A DNA stretch of 64,000 nt, from the NCBI GenBank assembly GCA_907163375.1, contig CAJQUW010003622.1, positions 558,001 through 622,000 on the forward strand. Direction: 5' to 3'. This document shows positions 50,321 to 61,492 of this stretch, piece by piece. A program made the translations under genes and the position numbers. Numbering within the stretch: position 1 is the first letter of the stretch; every line of letters begins with the position of its first letter. A model generated the notes under the pieces. It was not told where the DNA came from. It made no database searches and saw nothing but the letters and a program-made list of their open reading frames with translations. Source of the DNA: Prostheceraeus crozeri. Its lineage: Eukaryota > Platyhelminthes > Polycladida > Euryleptidae.

Positions 50321-50659
50321 TAGTGCTCTATCATCAATGTCAAACATATATTGGAAAAAATTAATTTCTCGATTTAATATGATGCATTTATGCAAGACAG
50401 GCGGTCACCCTACTATATAGTCATGGAATTCGGCACCTTGAAATTTACCCACTTCAATTAGATTATGGTAGCCTATTTATTGACTATCTCGAATAACAAA
50501 TTCTAAGGGGACCTCGTCAACCAGTCCCGCTGATTCTACCAGGCCATATTTGCATGCAAGCCTAAACGATATGAAGAGGTATAGACGTTCTGTAACTTAC
50601 TCTGTGATGGTTGATCGCGATTATGAATGCATGATTCTCCCCTCCAACTTATTATGCAA

Positions 50660-50965
50660 TCGTGAGTCAAATATTCAATATGCGTCAAAACGTCTGACTT
50701 GAGTCAAATAGTCCAATCCGTCAGAATACCGTCGTGAGTCAAAAAGTATGACTTGCGTCAGTAAGAACGAAAATCTGGAGTCTCCGAAACCGAAACCGGC
50801 GGAAAGTACTGAAAGCATGTATTGAGTACATCTCAGCAAAATTCACCTGTACACCAAATTTGGTGAGATGCGAGCGTGCGGAACAAAGTCCATTTGCGTC
50901 AAAAAGTCTGACTGCGTCAAAATGTCCAACTTGGCGTCATTTTGTCTGACTTGCGTCATCTACTG
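50660..50965 (-). repeat. TGCGTCA / TGAGTCA motif array (right)
   Basis: About ten TTGCGTCA, TGCGTCAAAA or GAGTCAAA words, the inverse of the left array at 39055-39325. Immediately after it is GGATAAAACATCGATGATCC. Confidence 0.7.
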
Positions 50966-52950
50966 ACTATAAGGATAAAACATCGATGATCCATGGATAT
51001 CGACATATGAAACATGTATAGGGCCTATACGACATATGAAATATGCATGTCTACCATTATTTCGAGTGTTTTATATATGCCCTTTATATTTGATGAAATG
51101 GTGTGCATAAAAAAGATATTCAGGTGGCTTCATCACTTCTCTCTCTTTCTCACTCACTCACTCGTTCCTCTTTTCTTCTTCTTCTTCTACTCATTTTTCA
51201 TCATCTTTCACATTCACTACATGTACACTGTAGCTACAATAGCAACAACATTAGTCAATGCTGACGAACAGGTCAACAATATTAGGCCTACACATGACAT
51301 ATATTTTCAATATTAAGCAATTCTATCGGCACACACTTTTCTTCTCAAATTGAAGCATTTATTGAAGTTTCTAAGTTCCACACCGTGCCCATCAGCAAGT
51401 CGACTTTGATCAGTTTGCTCGTGTGTTCGCTAAATTACTTAGCTAGTAATTTGCAAAACTTATGATATTAAATCAGCATGTAACTGAAGCAAACAATTGC
51501 ATAAGTGTCTCGCTCAGTCTGCGTAATCGTATCTCGCTTCTATAACTTTCCGTCACTATATTAAGGAAATTCGCCACGCGCACGCAGCTGAGGAAGTTCG
51601 GTCACATTGTTGGCAGCCTGGTCGTGGCCGCATTCGTGAGCCATGAGAGGTCGATAATATTCTCTCGCTGGGAACTGTTGATACCTGTGACTCAGCGTCC
51701 CTGCTTTATTGTCCACCCATCACGTGGGACCACAGAATTAAATATTTTGTTTATCTGCTTCGGTTGCTAGAAGTGTGATTAATACGAAATGGACCGCACA
51801 TTGAGGAACCTATTAGGTGCGCAAAAAGGAATTCCTAATACCTTACAGAGATAGGAAAAAAAGTCGTGCGTCGCTTGCGGATTAGTGTGAGTTCCAGCGA
51901 AGTGCTTCGATTGCCAAAATTCCTTCAGATTCGAAGAATTCAGATCATTGCCCACAAGTTTTCTCCATAATGTTGACCCTTCCGATCATTATTAAAGAAA
52001 GTAGCAGGCGTACGAAAATTAGTTCACTTGATGATTTCACATCGTCTCCTCGGCATTGCTCACTGTATAGTGCATACATTGAATCGAAGCCAGGCATCGA
52101 TGTGTGTTTTGGTGTGTGCGACGTGATATCACAGCACGCACGCATCTCTCACTGGCTCTGTTTTCCTTTGCTGACAGCTTATTGTTTGCCATTTCCAATA
52201 GCAAGCGATACACGAATTTTCCATTCGAGAAGGAGCAAGTTGTCTAATTCTGTGCCATTTCCATATAAGGTTACGTATAACTCTCCTTTCTAGGAAACCG
52301 AAGCGCCGCGCGCGCAGATGAATCTAATTCTGTGCGTGGGACAGAAAGCTGCGCAAAGCGCAGTAGCTTGTGCGCTCTTCGGTCTCGTGCTCTTCGAACC
52401 CGTGTTAACTGCTTAATATTACAAAAGTCAGCGCATCAAGTTCTACTTACACACCTTTATTTATTCATCGTCGGATCGTCTACGTTTTTTCATTATCTTA
52501 CTTAGTTTTCATGCACAACATGGAGCACAATTCGAAAATGAACACTCGCAGGTAGTCAGTGAGTTCTTCCACTCAATGAAGCCATCAAGTTCCCTTGATT
52601 TGTGCATCAGAATTAAAAATTCATCTCTTGGATCAAACCGCAGAAAAAGGGTAAGCTTCTAATTGTTTCCAAATTTATTTTGTCAACTTACAGCATTTAA
52701 CTGCAAGTCTAGGTACATGTATTTGGAAATCCCGAAAACAAAATCAAAGGAAAGATTTGGTCATATGATACAATCGATAAATCAAAAGTTGGTTTATTGA
52801 CCATGAACACGTAGAGACATTTCTATGACTATACTGCTATCTCCTCTATTAATTTTGCAAATACTAGATACTGCAATACTTTGAAAGCTACTAGCGTCAT
52901 ACTTAATTTAATTTACTGGCAACAACAAAATATCTCAATTCCTCTCGCTT
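50966..52950. other. No gene firmly recognised
   Basis: Includes a CT-rich pyrimidine tract at about 51140-51195 and a comparatively CpG-rich stretch at about 51540-52400 that could be a promoter-like region. I see no coding exon with good support. A possible donor (GGTAAGC) follows 52648. Confidence 0.3.
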
Positions 52951-53032
52951 CCTCTTAGCAGCACATTTTGGGAATCCTTTATTTATACATAAATATCATA
53001 GCTATCAAGAACTCCTAAAATGTGCTAAGAGG
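52951..53032. repeat. Hairpin with CCTCTTAGCA stem
   Basis: CCTCTTAGCAGCACATTTTG pairs with AAAATGTGCTAAGAGG around an AT-rich loop of about 40 bases. Confidence 0.7.
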
Positions 53033-53045
53033 AATTCTTAGCATA

Positions 53046-53127
53046 TTGAATTCAAAGTGAATAAGTCTTGGGCATGTGACATCATTTGTGTGATGGAAAA
53101 CCCAAGACCTATTCACTTTGAATTCAA
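53046..53127. repeat. Hairpin with GAATTCAAAGTGAAT stem
   Basis: TTGAATTCAAAGTGAATA and GTCTTGGG pair with CCCAAGAC and TATTCACTTTGAATTCAA around a loop of about 28 bases. It lies 14 bp after the previous hairpin. Confidence 0.85.
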
Positions 53128-56100
53128 CATGAGAATGTGCATGCATATCAGTTTTCACGACGACGTTTCTCGTTGAAAAATCGATCAAAGGTTGATTCTG
53201 TCGTGAAAAGAATCATAATCAAATGGTAATATATTGAAATGGTAATACACTGCTTTTAAATTCGTAATTTCTGATTGCTTTGAAAATAGCACAAAAATCT
53301 GGGCATGTTGAGACAAAATAGTTGCATGCTAGAAACTATGAGCATGAAATAACTTAAATTAACGCATTAAAACCATTTCAATTTAGCACTTCAATAGTAG
53401 GCTATACTTCTGCTATGGCATCAATATTTGGATGACAAATAATTAAAAAAAAATTTGAAACAATTGAACATGGTATAAGGCATAAAAAATCTATTCCAGG
53501 ACTACAAAAAGTTAAGATGGAGAATATTTTTATCAATGCGGACAAACTATTGAGCTATTCGATATCTGCTTAAGTTATACAATTTAATCTTGTTTCTGAA
53601 AAATGGATTCATCAAGGAAGCTTGTTTAAATAGGTCACTATTTCCATTTCATAAATATTGAACTGAAAACCTGTAGCTAACGCCCATGATATTCAATTAA
53701 TTTTTTCAGAATCGCTACATTTTAGAAAATGATATCAATTTGATATTTCGAGTAGTTTAAGAAAAATGATCAAGCACACAAAAGGCATAGATGCTACACG
53801 ACGGACTGCACACTGTAATAAAGATCAGTTATGCGTTGCACTCCAACAATAGGTTTAGTTTTGCAAAATCAATTATTTTTCATGCCTTACGATTAATATA
53901 AAACAATCGAAGTACAAACTCATTGCCACTCTTTTATATCAATTTGTGTTTACTTATTACAAATTATGCATCGCACTTTTCATATCATCGTAGGCCTAGT
54001 TATTATGGTCACATGTTAGTTGTAGGCCCGCATGTCACCATGAATACCTGAAGAGATGCTGTCATATAAACGGTAGACAAGATGACATTATGTGTGTGTT
54101 TGCAGATTGTGATTTTAACAAAATGAAATTACATGTACGGTGTTAATATTATAGAAAATTCAAGCATTCCTGACTATCTTCATCTCACGAACGATTGACA
54201 GGCGGTCGGCAATAGGCTATACTCCGTTTTTATTTGCAGATTGCATTTTTATAAAAACAGTTACCGGTACTTGAATATCAAAATAAATTATTAATAGATA
54301 CTACAAACATTGATTAAAAAATAATTCATAAATTGTTAATGATCACAATTCAACCCCTCCTGAATATCTTCATTTGCTATCAAAATTCCTAAGAATAATA
54401 TCGCTTGCCACATTGTCAGAGATGAAATGAGTCAAAAGCAGTTTTCTTAATAGTCTTTACTACAACACCTAAAATTACTATAAATGATTTCTCTTCTAAA
54501 CTTTAGTTGGCCTACCTATAGAATGTTAATTAAGATTAGTTAAGTATGATAATTCTAGCTGCTCTGCACATCAGCACAAAATTTGTCTTCTTTTTACAGG
54601 TGCTTATTGCTGAGGCTGCACAAACTCGTCGTATCTGTGCATCAATGACTCAATACCTGACCTACGCTCGGCTGTTTTTTCGTCTTGTCTTGTGAGCTAA
54701 TTAACCCCGAAATACTGGAATTATTATTTACCCATAAATCTCTCATATATTCGCAACGTCCCACCGATCATCAGATTCGGACAAACGTCTTGTGGTCCAA
54801 CTGAAGATGTTTGTTTCAGTGACCTCGTATCATCGCTTCAAACTTCATAGTACTAGTGATTGTTTCTCCGTTGAACTGTAAATTTTTCGTGACATCACCT
54901 CTATTCTTAAAAATGTGATGATGACGTCGCGACGGTGTTCGACTCGAAATGACAGTGTTTCAGATGACGTGAAATACGCATTCGGACTGTGGGCATGTTT
55001 TCTGGTTGGAAGGATTTTCAAATGAAGGATGATCAAATCCGGAAAGAGAAATTTTCTTTATGTTGATAACAGTGATTTTCATCAAAATTATTTGTATCTG
55101 ATCGTTCGATGTGTGCTACTATATGAACGTCATCCTATACGGTGGTAAAACTTTGTGCATTTTCTAAATACGTATGGAAAATTTTATTTCTGAAGGATAT
55201 CCATTCCTTCTGCTGTTTACTTGGGAGAGCAGGGCTCAGTTTTTGTAATCTCTATGAATGCTATCGCACAAAGGATAATTTTAGCAAGAATAATTATTTT
55301 ACCAAATGTAGGTCTAACAAATATTTTCTTACACGATTACTATTGTGCGGAAAATCAATCATGCTTGAAATTTGAATTAAGAACAAAAGAATACACTTCA
55401 ATCTACAGCGTTATATTCGGTATAGCTCAGAGGGAAGAAGCGTACCGTGCCATAACATATTTGCTCCAGAAGAAAACTCCATAAGCTGAATGAGTGATCA
55501 ATCGTTTCTTATTATGATTTCAAATATCTTTCAACTAAATTTCTCAATAAACTGTCATGGCACCCTTCCGGTCGACAATGCTGCATCAAGAAAATATATA
55601 AAGAATATTTCAGAGTAACATCTTCCGAATAATCGCTTGCACTGCCATTTTAATCGTTTTAAAACATTTCTAGAAAATACACTTCTCTGATAGCTTTTAG
55701 AATTATAGTTTGTTATTCGATCAGAGTCTTTTTTGAAAAATACCTTATTTTACTAATTACAAATGACATGTAAAAGCTCTTCTTTCTAATTTTTTATTCC
55801 ATAAATTCATTAGAAATGTTTTTTGAATCGGAGATTGAAAACTGTGTTAGAGACTGATTCATTTGCGTTTCATTAATTCACGTTGTGCATGAATTTTCCT
55901 TGTGTCTTCAATACATTGCTATAAACATGATGTTGATTTTATACACGGTTATTTAATTTGCATTTGAATGTCTCTGTGACATGTGCAATTTTATATCGAA
56001 GATAATGTATGGCCTTGAATTGCGCCACATCTATGCTGGAGTGACTGGAATTTGCCAGGGATGTAATGAATGTATTTCAATTTGTAAAGTAAGTTCTGCA

Positions 56101-56283
56101 TGTTCGTAAATTTTACAATGTTGTATTCATGCAACATGTAGAATTCATCACTCCACGACAAAAATGTGCTATAAACTTACAATACAGATTGTACAATGAT
56201 ACTAGCATCCCTGGTTAATTTCATCTATTCGATGGTAAAATTATAGATGTCAGATGATTAAATCATTGATATTTCATTGACAA
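53128..56283. other. Mostly gene-free
   Basis: AT-rich. A possible terminal exon is listed at 54600. A plus-strand frame at 55221-55484 (87 codons) has no recognisable motif. Confidence 0.3.
54600..54695 (+). CDS. Possible terminal exon, unidentified
   Basis: After a good acceptor (CTTTTTACAG) an open frame reads VLIAEAAQTRRICASMTQYL, then TYARLFFRLVL and a TGA. It is short and matches no family I recognise. It could be chance. Confidence 0.15.
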   Translation: MLIAEAAQTRRICASMTQYLTYARLFFRLVL

Positions 56284-56510
56284 AACATGCATGTCTCATA
56301 GATATAACATGCATGTCTCATACATATAACATGGATGTCTCATGGATAAAACATGCATGAAAATCATGCATGGCCATGTATGATGCATGCATGATCATGC
56401 ATGAGACATGCATGATCATGTATGAAACATGCATGGTCATGCATGAATCATACATGATCATGCATGAATCATGTATGATCATGCATGGGAATCATGCATG
56501 TTTTATCCAA
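56284..56510. repeat. CATGCATG / ATCATGCATGA minisatellite
   Basis: Densely repeated palindromic ATGCAT and ATGATCATGCATGA words just inside the right TIR of the 17.8-kb element. The left end has only one or two such units. Confidence 0.85.
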
Positions 56511-56528
56511 AAACGGGCATCTAGGGGA
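56491..56528 (-). repeat. Right TIR and GA duplication of the 17.8-kb element
   Basis: ATCATGCATGTTTTATCC and on to GGGCATCTAGGG, then GA at 56527-56528. Confidence 0.8.
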
Positions 56529-57683
56529 GTTAAAGCAAATGCCAAGGTATGGCTGTCCACGATAATGTCTATGAATCGACAAAAGGCAATATTCTGACTT
56601 TTATGTAGGCTAATTAATTTCATGAGAAATACTTTGTACAGATGCCTACTGAAATAGGCATTCTATTTCCCATCATGGTATTAATCCACTCAAAATGTAT
56701 TAACCCTTTTCATTAATCATACTTTAACATTTGGGCTCACTGCAGTGCATGCGAAGGTTTTTCAAAATTGAAGTACTTGAAATTGAAATGCATCACTTGA
56801 GTTAAACAGGTGCTATTAGGCCCACGATCAGTTGGCCATGACGTCAAACAATTTAGCTTTTGCAACCTTGCTGTGGGCCGACGTGCATAGTTCAATTATT
56901 TTATCTTTTTGAGCAGCTGTCACAGTGAAAGCATTGGTTTTTTCAAAATACACGGAAACGAAAATTTTCTACTCATGATCAAAATATTTGACAGATTGCA
57001 TCAATCGCTCGTCACTATCTCGAAAATTGCAATAATTAGCCAGTCAGTAACAGAATCATATGCCTTATAAAGGTCCCCACTGGACCTAGGAAAATGGTTG
57101 TCGCTGCAGGCCTGCACCTATGTTTTCAAAACCCCGAACATGACCGGCGTCGCATTATCATTGAATGGCCACCGACGGAATTGCTTATTCTTTCATAGGC
57201 TATATTGTTTTATATTCATCTGCATGTATATTTTAATATTCTTTCATTAAGTATTAGTGAAGCATCGAAAGTTAATTTGGATTTCGCATCTTGATCACAT
57301 AGAGCAATGATAGTTGAATGCGTATAAGACCACTAGATTGAACTACATAAAAGTATTATACGAATTATCAGAGACCTAGTTGCGGAGTGAAAACAGAAGC
57401 CACTCATAAATGAGGCTCCACAGCTCTTCTGCCATAGAAACTCATCAGATTGCATAGATTGTGGTAAAAGGTTTTAGCTTTGTTACAATCTTGTCCATTT
57501 GTGAAAAATTTTATCCTAGAAATCTGCAATTTCATATCCTTTCTAAAAGTCCAATCTAAAAAAATGTAAAAGTCCGTGCAATTTAAAAAGTTTATTTCTA
57601 CACACGATTTTTGGTAACAGAAACAATGCCCACGCGAGTGTGATTCCAACAAATAGTTTGTGACCTTATATAAAAAACACAGT
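56529..57683. other. Intergenic / STT3A 3' UTR side
   Basis: No other gene is seen. On the minus strand an AATAAA word at about 57590 (TTTATT on the plus strand) lies about 95 bp past the STT3A stop and may be its polyadenylation signal. Confidence 0.4.
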
Positions 57684-57832
57684 CTATGCATTTCCACGAT
57701 TCATCAACTTCTTAACTTTGTAAATTCGCACGAGCCAATGCTCAGTAGTGTACGCTTCCTCCAAAGTGTCCAATTCGAAGTCTTTGTTGCCGATTTCCAT
57801 ATTCCGCACACGATCGTATCCTGTCGGCTTGC
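57684..57832 (-). CDS. STT3A: STT3A, last coding exon
   Basis: Reads [20 protein letters not shown], then [20 protein letters not shown] and KLMNRGNA with a TAG at 57684-57686. It starts after a TTTCCACAG acceptor. The preceding exon ends in a split Gly codon that this exon completes. The [18 protein letters not shown] block is nearly invariant in STT3A proteins. The short NRG-type end fits STT3A and not STT3B, which has a long basic tail. Confidence 0.97.
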
Positions 57833-57892
57833 CTGTGGAAAGAATCAGATTTAGTAAAATAATACCTAGTTTGATATTGGCATTATAGTTAC

Positions 57893-58081
57893 CTCCTTCG
57901 GTATAAACAGATGCGAATCTGTAATATGACATTTTGTACATCAGGCAATTCAACAAAGTTTTGCTTCCTTTCTTATCTACTCGGAATTCTCCTTGAGGAG
58001 TGTAGTATTGGTGTTCTTTGATGTGTGCTCCAGAGGGTGTGCTGCCTCCGATTCGCACCATCCACAAGAACTTATTGATAT
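57893..58081 (-). CDS. STT3A: STT3A, penultimate coding exon
   Basis: Begins after TTTTTTCTTGCAG with ATATCAATAAG, completing the Asp codon split from the exon at 61282, so [18 protein letters not shown] is continuous. It then reads [18 protein letters not shown] and [20 protein letters not shown], all conserved in the lumenal domain of STT3. The donor is GAG followed by GTAACT. The next intron is only 60 bp. Confidence 0.97.
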
Positions 58082-59486
58082 CTGCAAGAAAAAAGGCAAG
58101 ATTTTGAATCAGTGGAACGGTGTACAGATGAGAAAATGAGGCAAGCAGTGATGAACAGGTGAGAGAATCTATAGAAATTGAAAAATTACCTATCGGTCGT
58201 TACCATCAATCGCAAACGGACGTTGAACGTCGAAGGTTAGTTTGTGACTTCATTTTTATAACTTATTTGATCTACTTTGGACCATTAACTTTGAGGAGAT
58301 TTTCTTCACTTCGTCGGGTTTTGCTATTCATTCATAGTGTTTACACAATCCATATATTATACAAGGTGTGGCAAAAGTGATGATTAAAGCATTGCATTCC
58401 ATGCATTAGTAGCTGAAGTGTCGAATCAATGTTGGATAGTCAGATGAAGAAAAATCGAAGAAATATAGAATTGCATTACAATGCTATTCCATGTGGAATT
58501 TCTATTATTTCTATTAGAAGCATACATACAGTATACGATACGCTTATATTGAACGTGTGTGCTTGTGGCGCTGTCAGGAAGTGTCAGTGGCATAGATGTG
58601 CTTCCATTTTTACCAGTTGACGGGCAAAGACAGATTAATTTTTATTTGCCTCCACCAGAAACTAATGCGAGCTTCAGTTCTTTGGATAGTTTGTTAATCT
58701 AATGGTTACGGCAGCATCGCACTTGTTTGGTATATCTACGGGATTGGAGAGCGTCTTCAGTCCTCATACAGGCTACTTCAATTCATTATTAAATTAGAAA
58801 GTAATTATATTCTATAATAGATAAACACTGGGATGATTTTCGTGATTTTCATGAGAATTGTCAAATGCAACATGATCGAAATGGGAGGACTGTAGCATGG
58901 CTATTCAAGTTCCCTCTTGATTATAGGCCAGTTGTTCGTTAGCATGATGGAATCGACATGGAAATTCCCCACATCGAATATCCTGTCATAATCATAAAGT
59001 TCAGCGCTGGTAAATCAGAGGCTATTTATTGACTTGTTTTGCCAATATAAAACTCACCGCAAGTATTGCAAATGCATTATGCACTTTGTGTTAATCGTTG
59101 CATTGAATCAAACTTCACCTTCGCATTTACAGCAAGAATTACTATTTTGCTCGAAACGTCCACTTTTTCGTTTGCCGCACCCGTTGGTAAATATATCAAT
59201 GAGTCATAAATGTCGATTGTTTTATTTATTTCCTTAACGCATTTGTCAATGATAGATGGCAATTTAAAAACCCACTTAGTATTGGTTTTAATCTTCTTCC
59301 TATTATCAAAAATCAAAAATGTTTATTTCCAAGAACATAGGAAAACAGGAGTATGTGCGCTCACATAATATCCACAAAAACATAGCTTGATGGCAGAAAA
59401 CAGCGTGCGGTCGGTGTTGTAAAAACATATTCTGAACAGGAAGGAGAGGAGAATTGACGAAAATAAATTTCCAGATTTCATATTTA

Positions 59487-59825
59487 TTAATTAGTGATTT
59501 CCTTAGTTATCGTTCGCAAGTCGTTTGCTTTTTTGAGAAACCTCGCGATGGATTTTACCAGTTTTGGAGTTAAAATATTCATCAATTTATTGAATTCTGT
59601 TGTATTGCTACAGTTGCATAACAAAGGCGCTGTTTCTTGTCGTAAATGTTGATATAGTGAGCATTCCATCATGAAATGATACAGAGTCTCCACTTTCGAA
59701 TTATCAAATAGCTCACATAAACGCTCTTCATATCGTAGTCGATTTCTGTAGCTGCCAGTTACGAAATCTAATTTGTGATTTTTTGTTCGAAATTTTAATA
59801 ATATATTGATGTTATTGTATTCAAT
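59487..59825 (-). mobile_element. LINE 3' fragment (reverse transcriptase C-terminus)
   Basis: The minus strand reads LLKFRTKNHKLDFVTGSY, then RNRLRYEERLCELFDNSKVE and TLYHFMMECSLYQHLRQE with a stop at 59487. The pattern C-x2-C-like, VET-x2-HF-x3-C, Y-x3-R is typical of the end of CR1/Jockey-type LINE ORF2 proteins. It is a 5'-truncated relic in the large STT3A intron, same strand as the gene. Confidence 0.8.
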
Positions 59826-60164
59826 ATCTGTTTAGTATTTTGTACATAGATATCACTGTATCTGCTGTCTCACAGAATTCTCGAAAGAACTTCTTTTCAT
59901 TTCTGCTTTTACATCGGAATCATAGCAAAGCGTCTGTAATATGTCGCTATTTTAGCCATTAAGCATATCAGTTGACACTGAAAACAACAAGATTAAAAGC
60001 AGCTATTCAAGTGCTGTTCAATGCAGAGGAGATTTCCCATTAAGACCTACAGCTTGATTCAATCTAAGAGTTTTGTAATTTACTAATAAAGCACCTACTT
60101 TAGGAGTTTTAGATACACTACCTGATGTGTATTTAGCCGAAAAGCACCCATTAATGTGATTACT

Positions 60165-60640
60165 GCGGTTTATACATACATGTGTTCAGATGACTACTTA
60201 CAGCTGGGTTACCTAGCATGTGTTCTTTTATTCTTTGATGTAACCTGCATTTTGTTCGTACCAAGTATTTTAGGCATCAGGATCAACCCGACATTCATAA
60301 TTTTATACAACATACGTGTATGATCGCATCTGCTCTCTAGCTTTTTCCTTCAGACTAAGGTATGTCCTGGCTTACACGTGTCAAATATTATTTTTATATA
60401 ATGGTTCAATATCTTAAATAATTTCATGAGTTTACTTCGGAATTAGATGGATGCTACACAGCATGCGGAATTATCAAAAACTTGGCATCTTCCCATTCAT
60501 ATTCATTTGTCGTCTTTTTTACATTACTTTATTTCATTTCAAGAAACTTTTATTAACGAATCGGTCATCACTGCACTAAATAAAGCGCAGGTTACATCAA
60601 AATATAAAATAACACACACAAATACATGTGTAAACTGCAG
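60165..60640. repeat. Inverted repeat, arms of about 60-100 bp
   Basis: TTACTGCGGTTTATACATAC and TTTGATGTAACCTGCAT (60161-60252) are matched in reverse complement by GCAGGTTACATCAAA and ACATGTGTAAACTGCAGTAA (about 60587-60642). The left arm carries about 30 extra bases. Probably a decayed foldback element in the STT3A intron. Confidence 0.55.
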
Positions 60641-61276
60641 TAATGACGTAAATATAAAAGAATACATGCGAATGCATGCATAAACCGTAGGAAGGACGTT
60701 CATAGCTGTTTTCCAGTTGAATACACAGGAGGTAGCGCATGAAACAAAGTATCACGCGAGAATGTTATGGGTGTAGATCAAATGATAATGCACCCGCTGC
60801 ACAGTTCGAGTTAGAAAAAACACAGAGTGCTGACTGAGATTACAAATAACTTAACTAAGTTGTAACTCAGTTGTGTGCATCTGTAAAATGTCCGCCTTGA
60901 CTATATTTTAAATAGCGTCTCAATGCGATAGGTCGTTCGGTAAGCTTGCATGCTGCGCCCATCAGCGCTCATCAGACCGGAGATATTTTGATTATTTTCT
61001 TTTGTGTGCTGTGAGTATATTCCCGTCTTTGAAAAATGTATCTCAAATATTATTGTTATCAGGAAAATACGTTATCTTATGTTGTTATAGTTCATAATAT
61101 GTCATCTATGCTCAATAGAACAGCAATATGTAACATCACGACAATAAAATAGCTTTTCAGATAAATAATAATGAAAGGCCCAGGCCGGATTTTGACCCTC
61201 TAAATCCGGCCTTAATTGAAATCGGTCCAACCTTAAATACATGTATAAGGAAAAGAAAATCATCAAGGAAAGATCA

Positions 61277-61492
<216 letters not shown>

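Larger units (their letters stand above)
38689..56526. mobile_element. Large composite element with 36-bp TIRs (about 17.8 kb)
   Basis: A perfect 36-bp inverted repeat defines both ends (first bases CCCTAGATGCCCGTTTTTGG). A 2-bp GA duplication flanks it; a slightly longer reading as GTTAA with two unmatched terminal bases is also possible. The word GGATAAAACAT followed by a near-palindromic ATG core recurs inside at about 38705, 38887, 50972 and 56340, tying the whole span together. Within it lie TGACGCA arrays, a foldback Penelope-like piece and a nested Tc1/mariner-type transposon. I see no gene that clearly belongs to the outer element itself. Confidence 0.6.

Noticed and set aside
38682-56533. 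piggyBac- or Kolobok-type TTAA duplication for the 17.8-kb element
   Set aside because: TTAA lies at unequal distances (2 and 3 bp) from the matched ends. The 2-bp GA duplication fits the perfect TIR better, and the target itself contains GTTAA twice.
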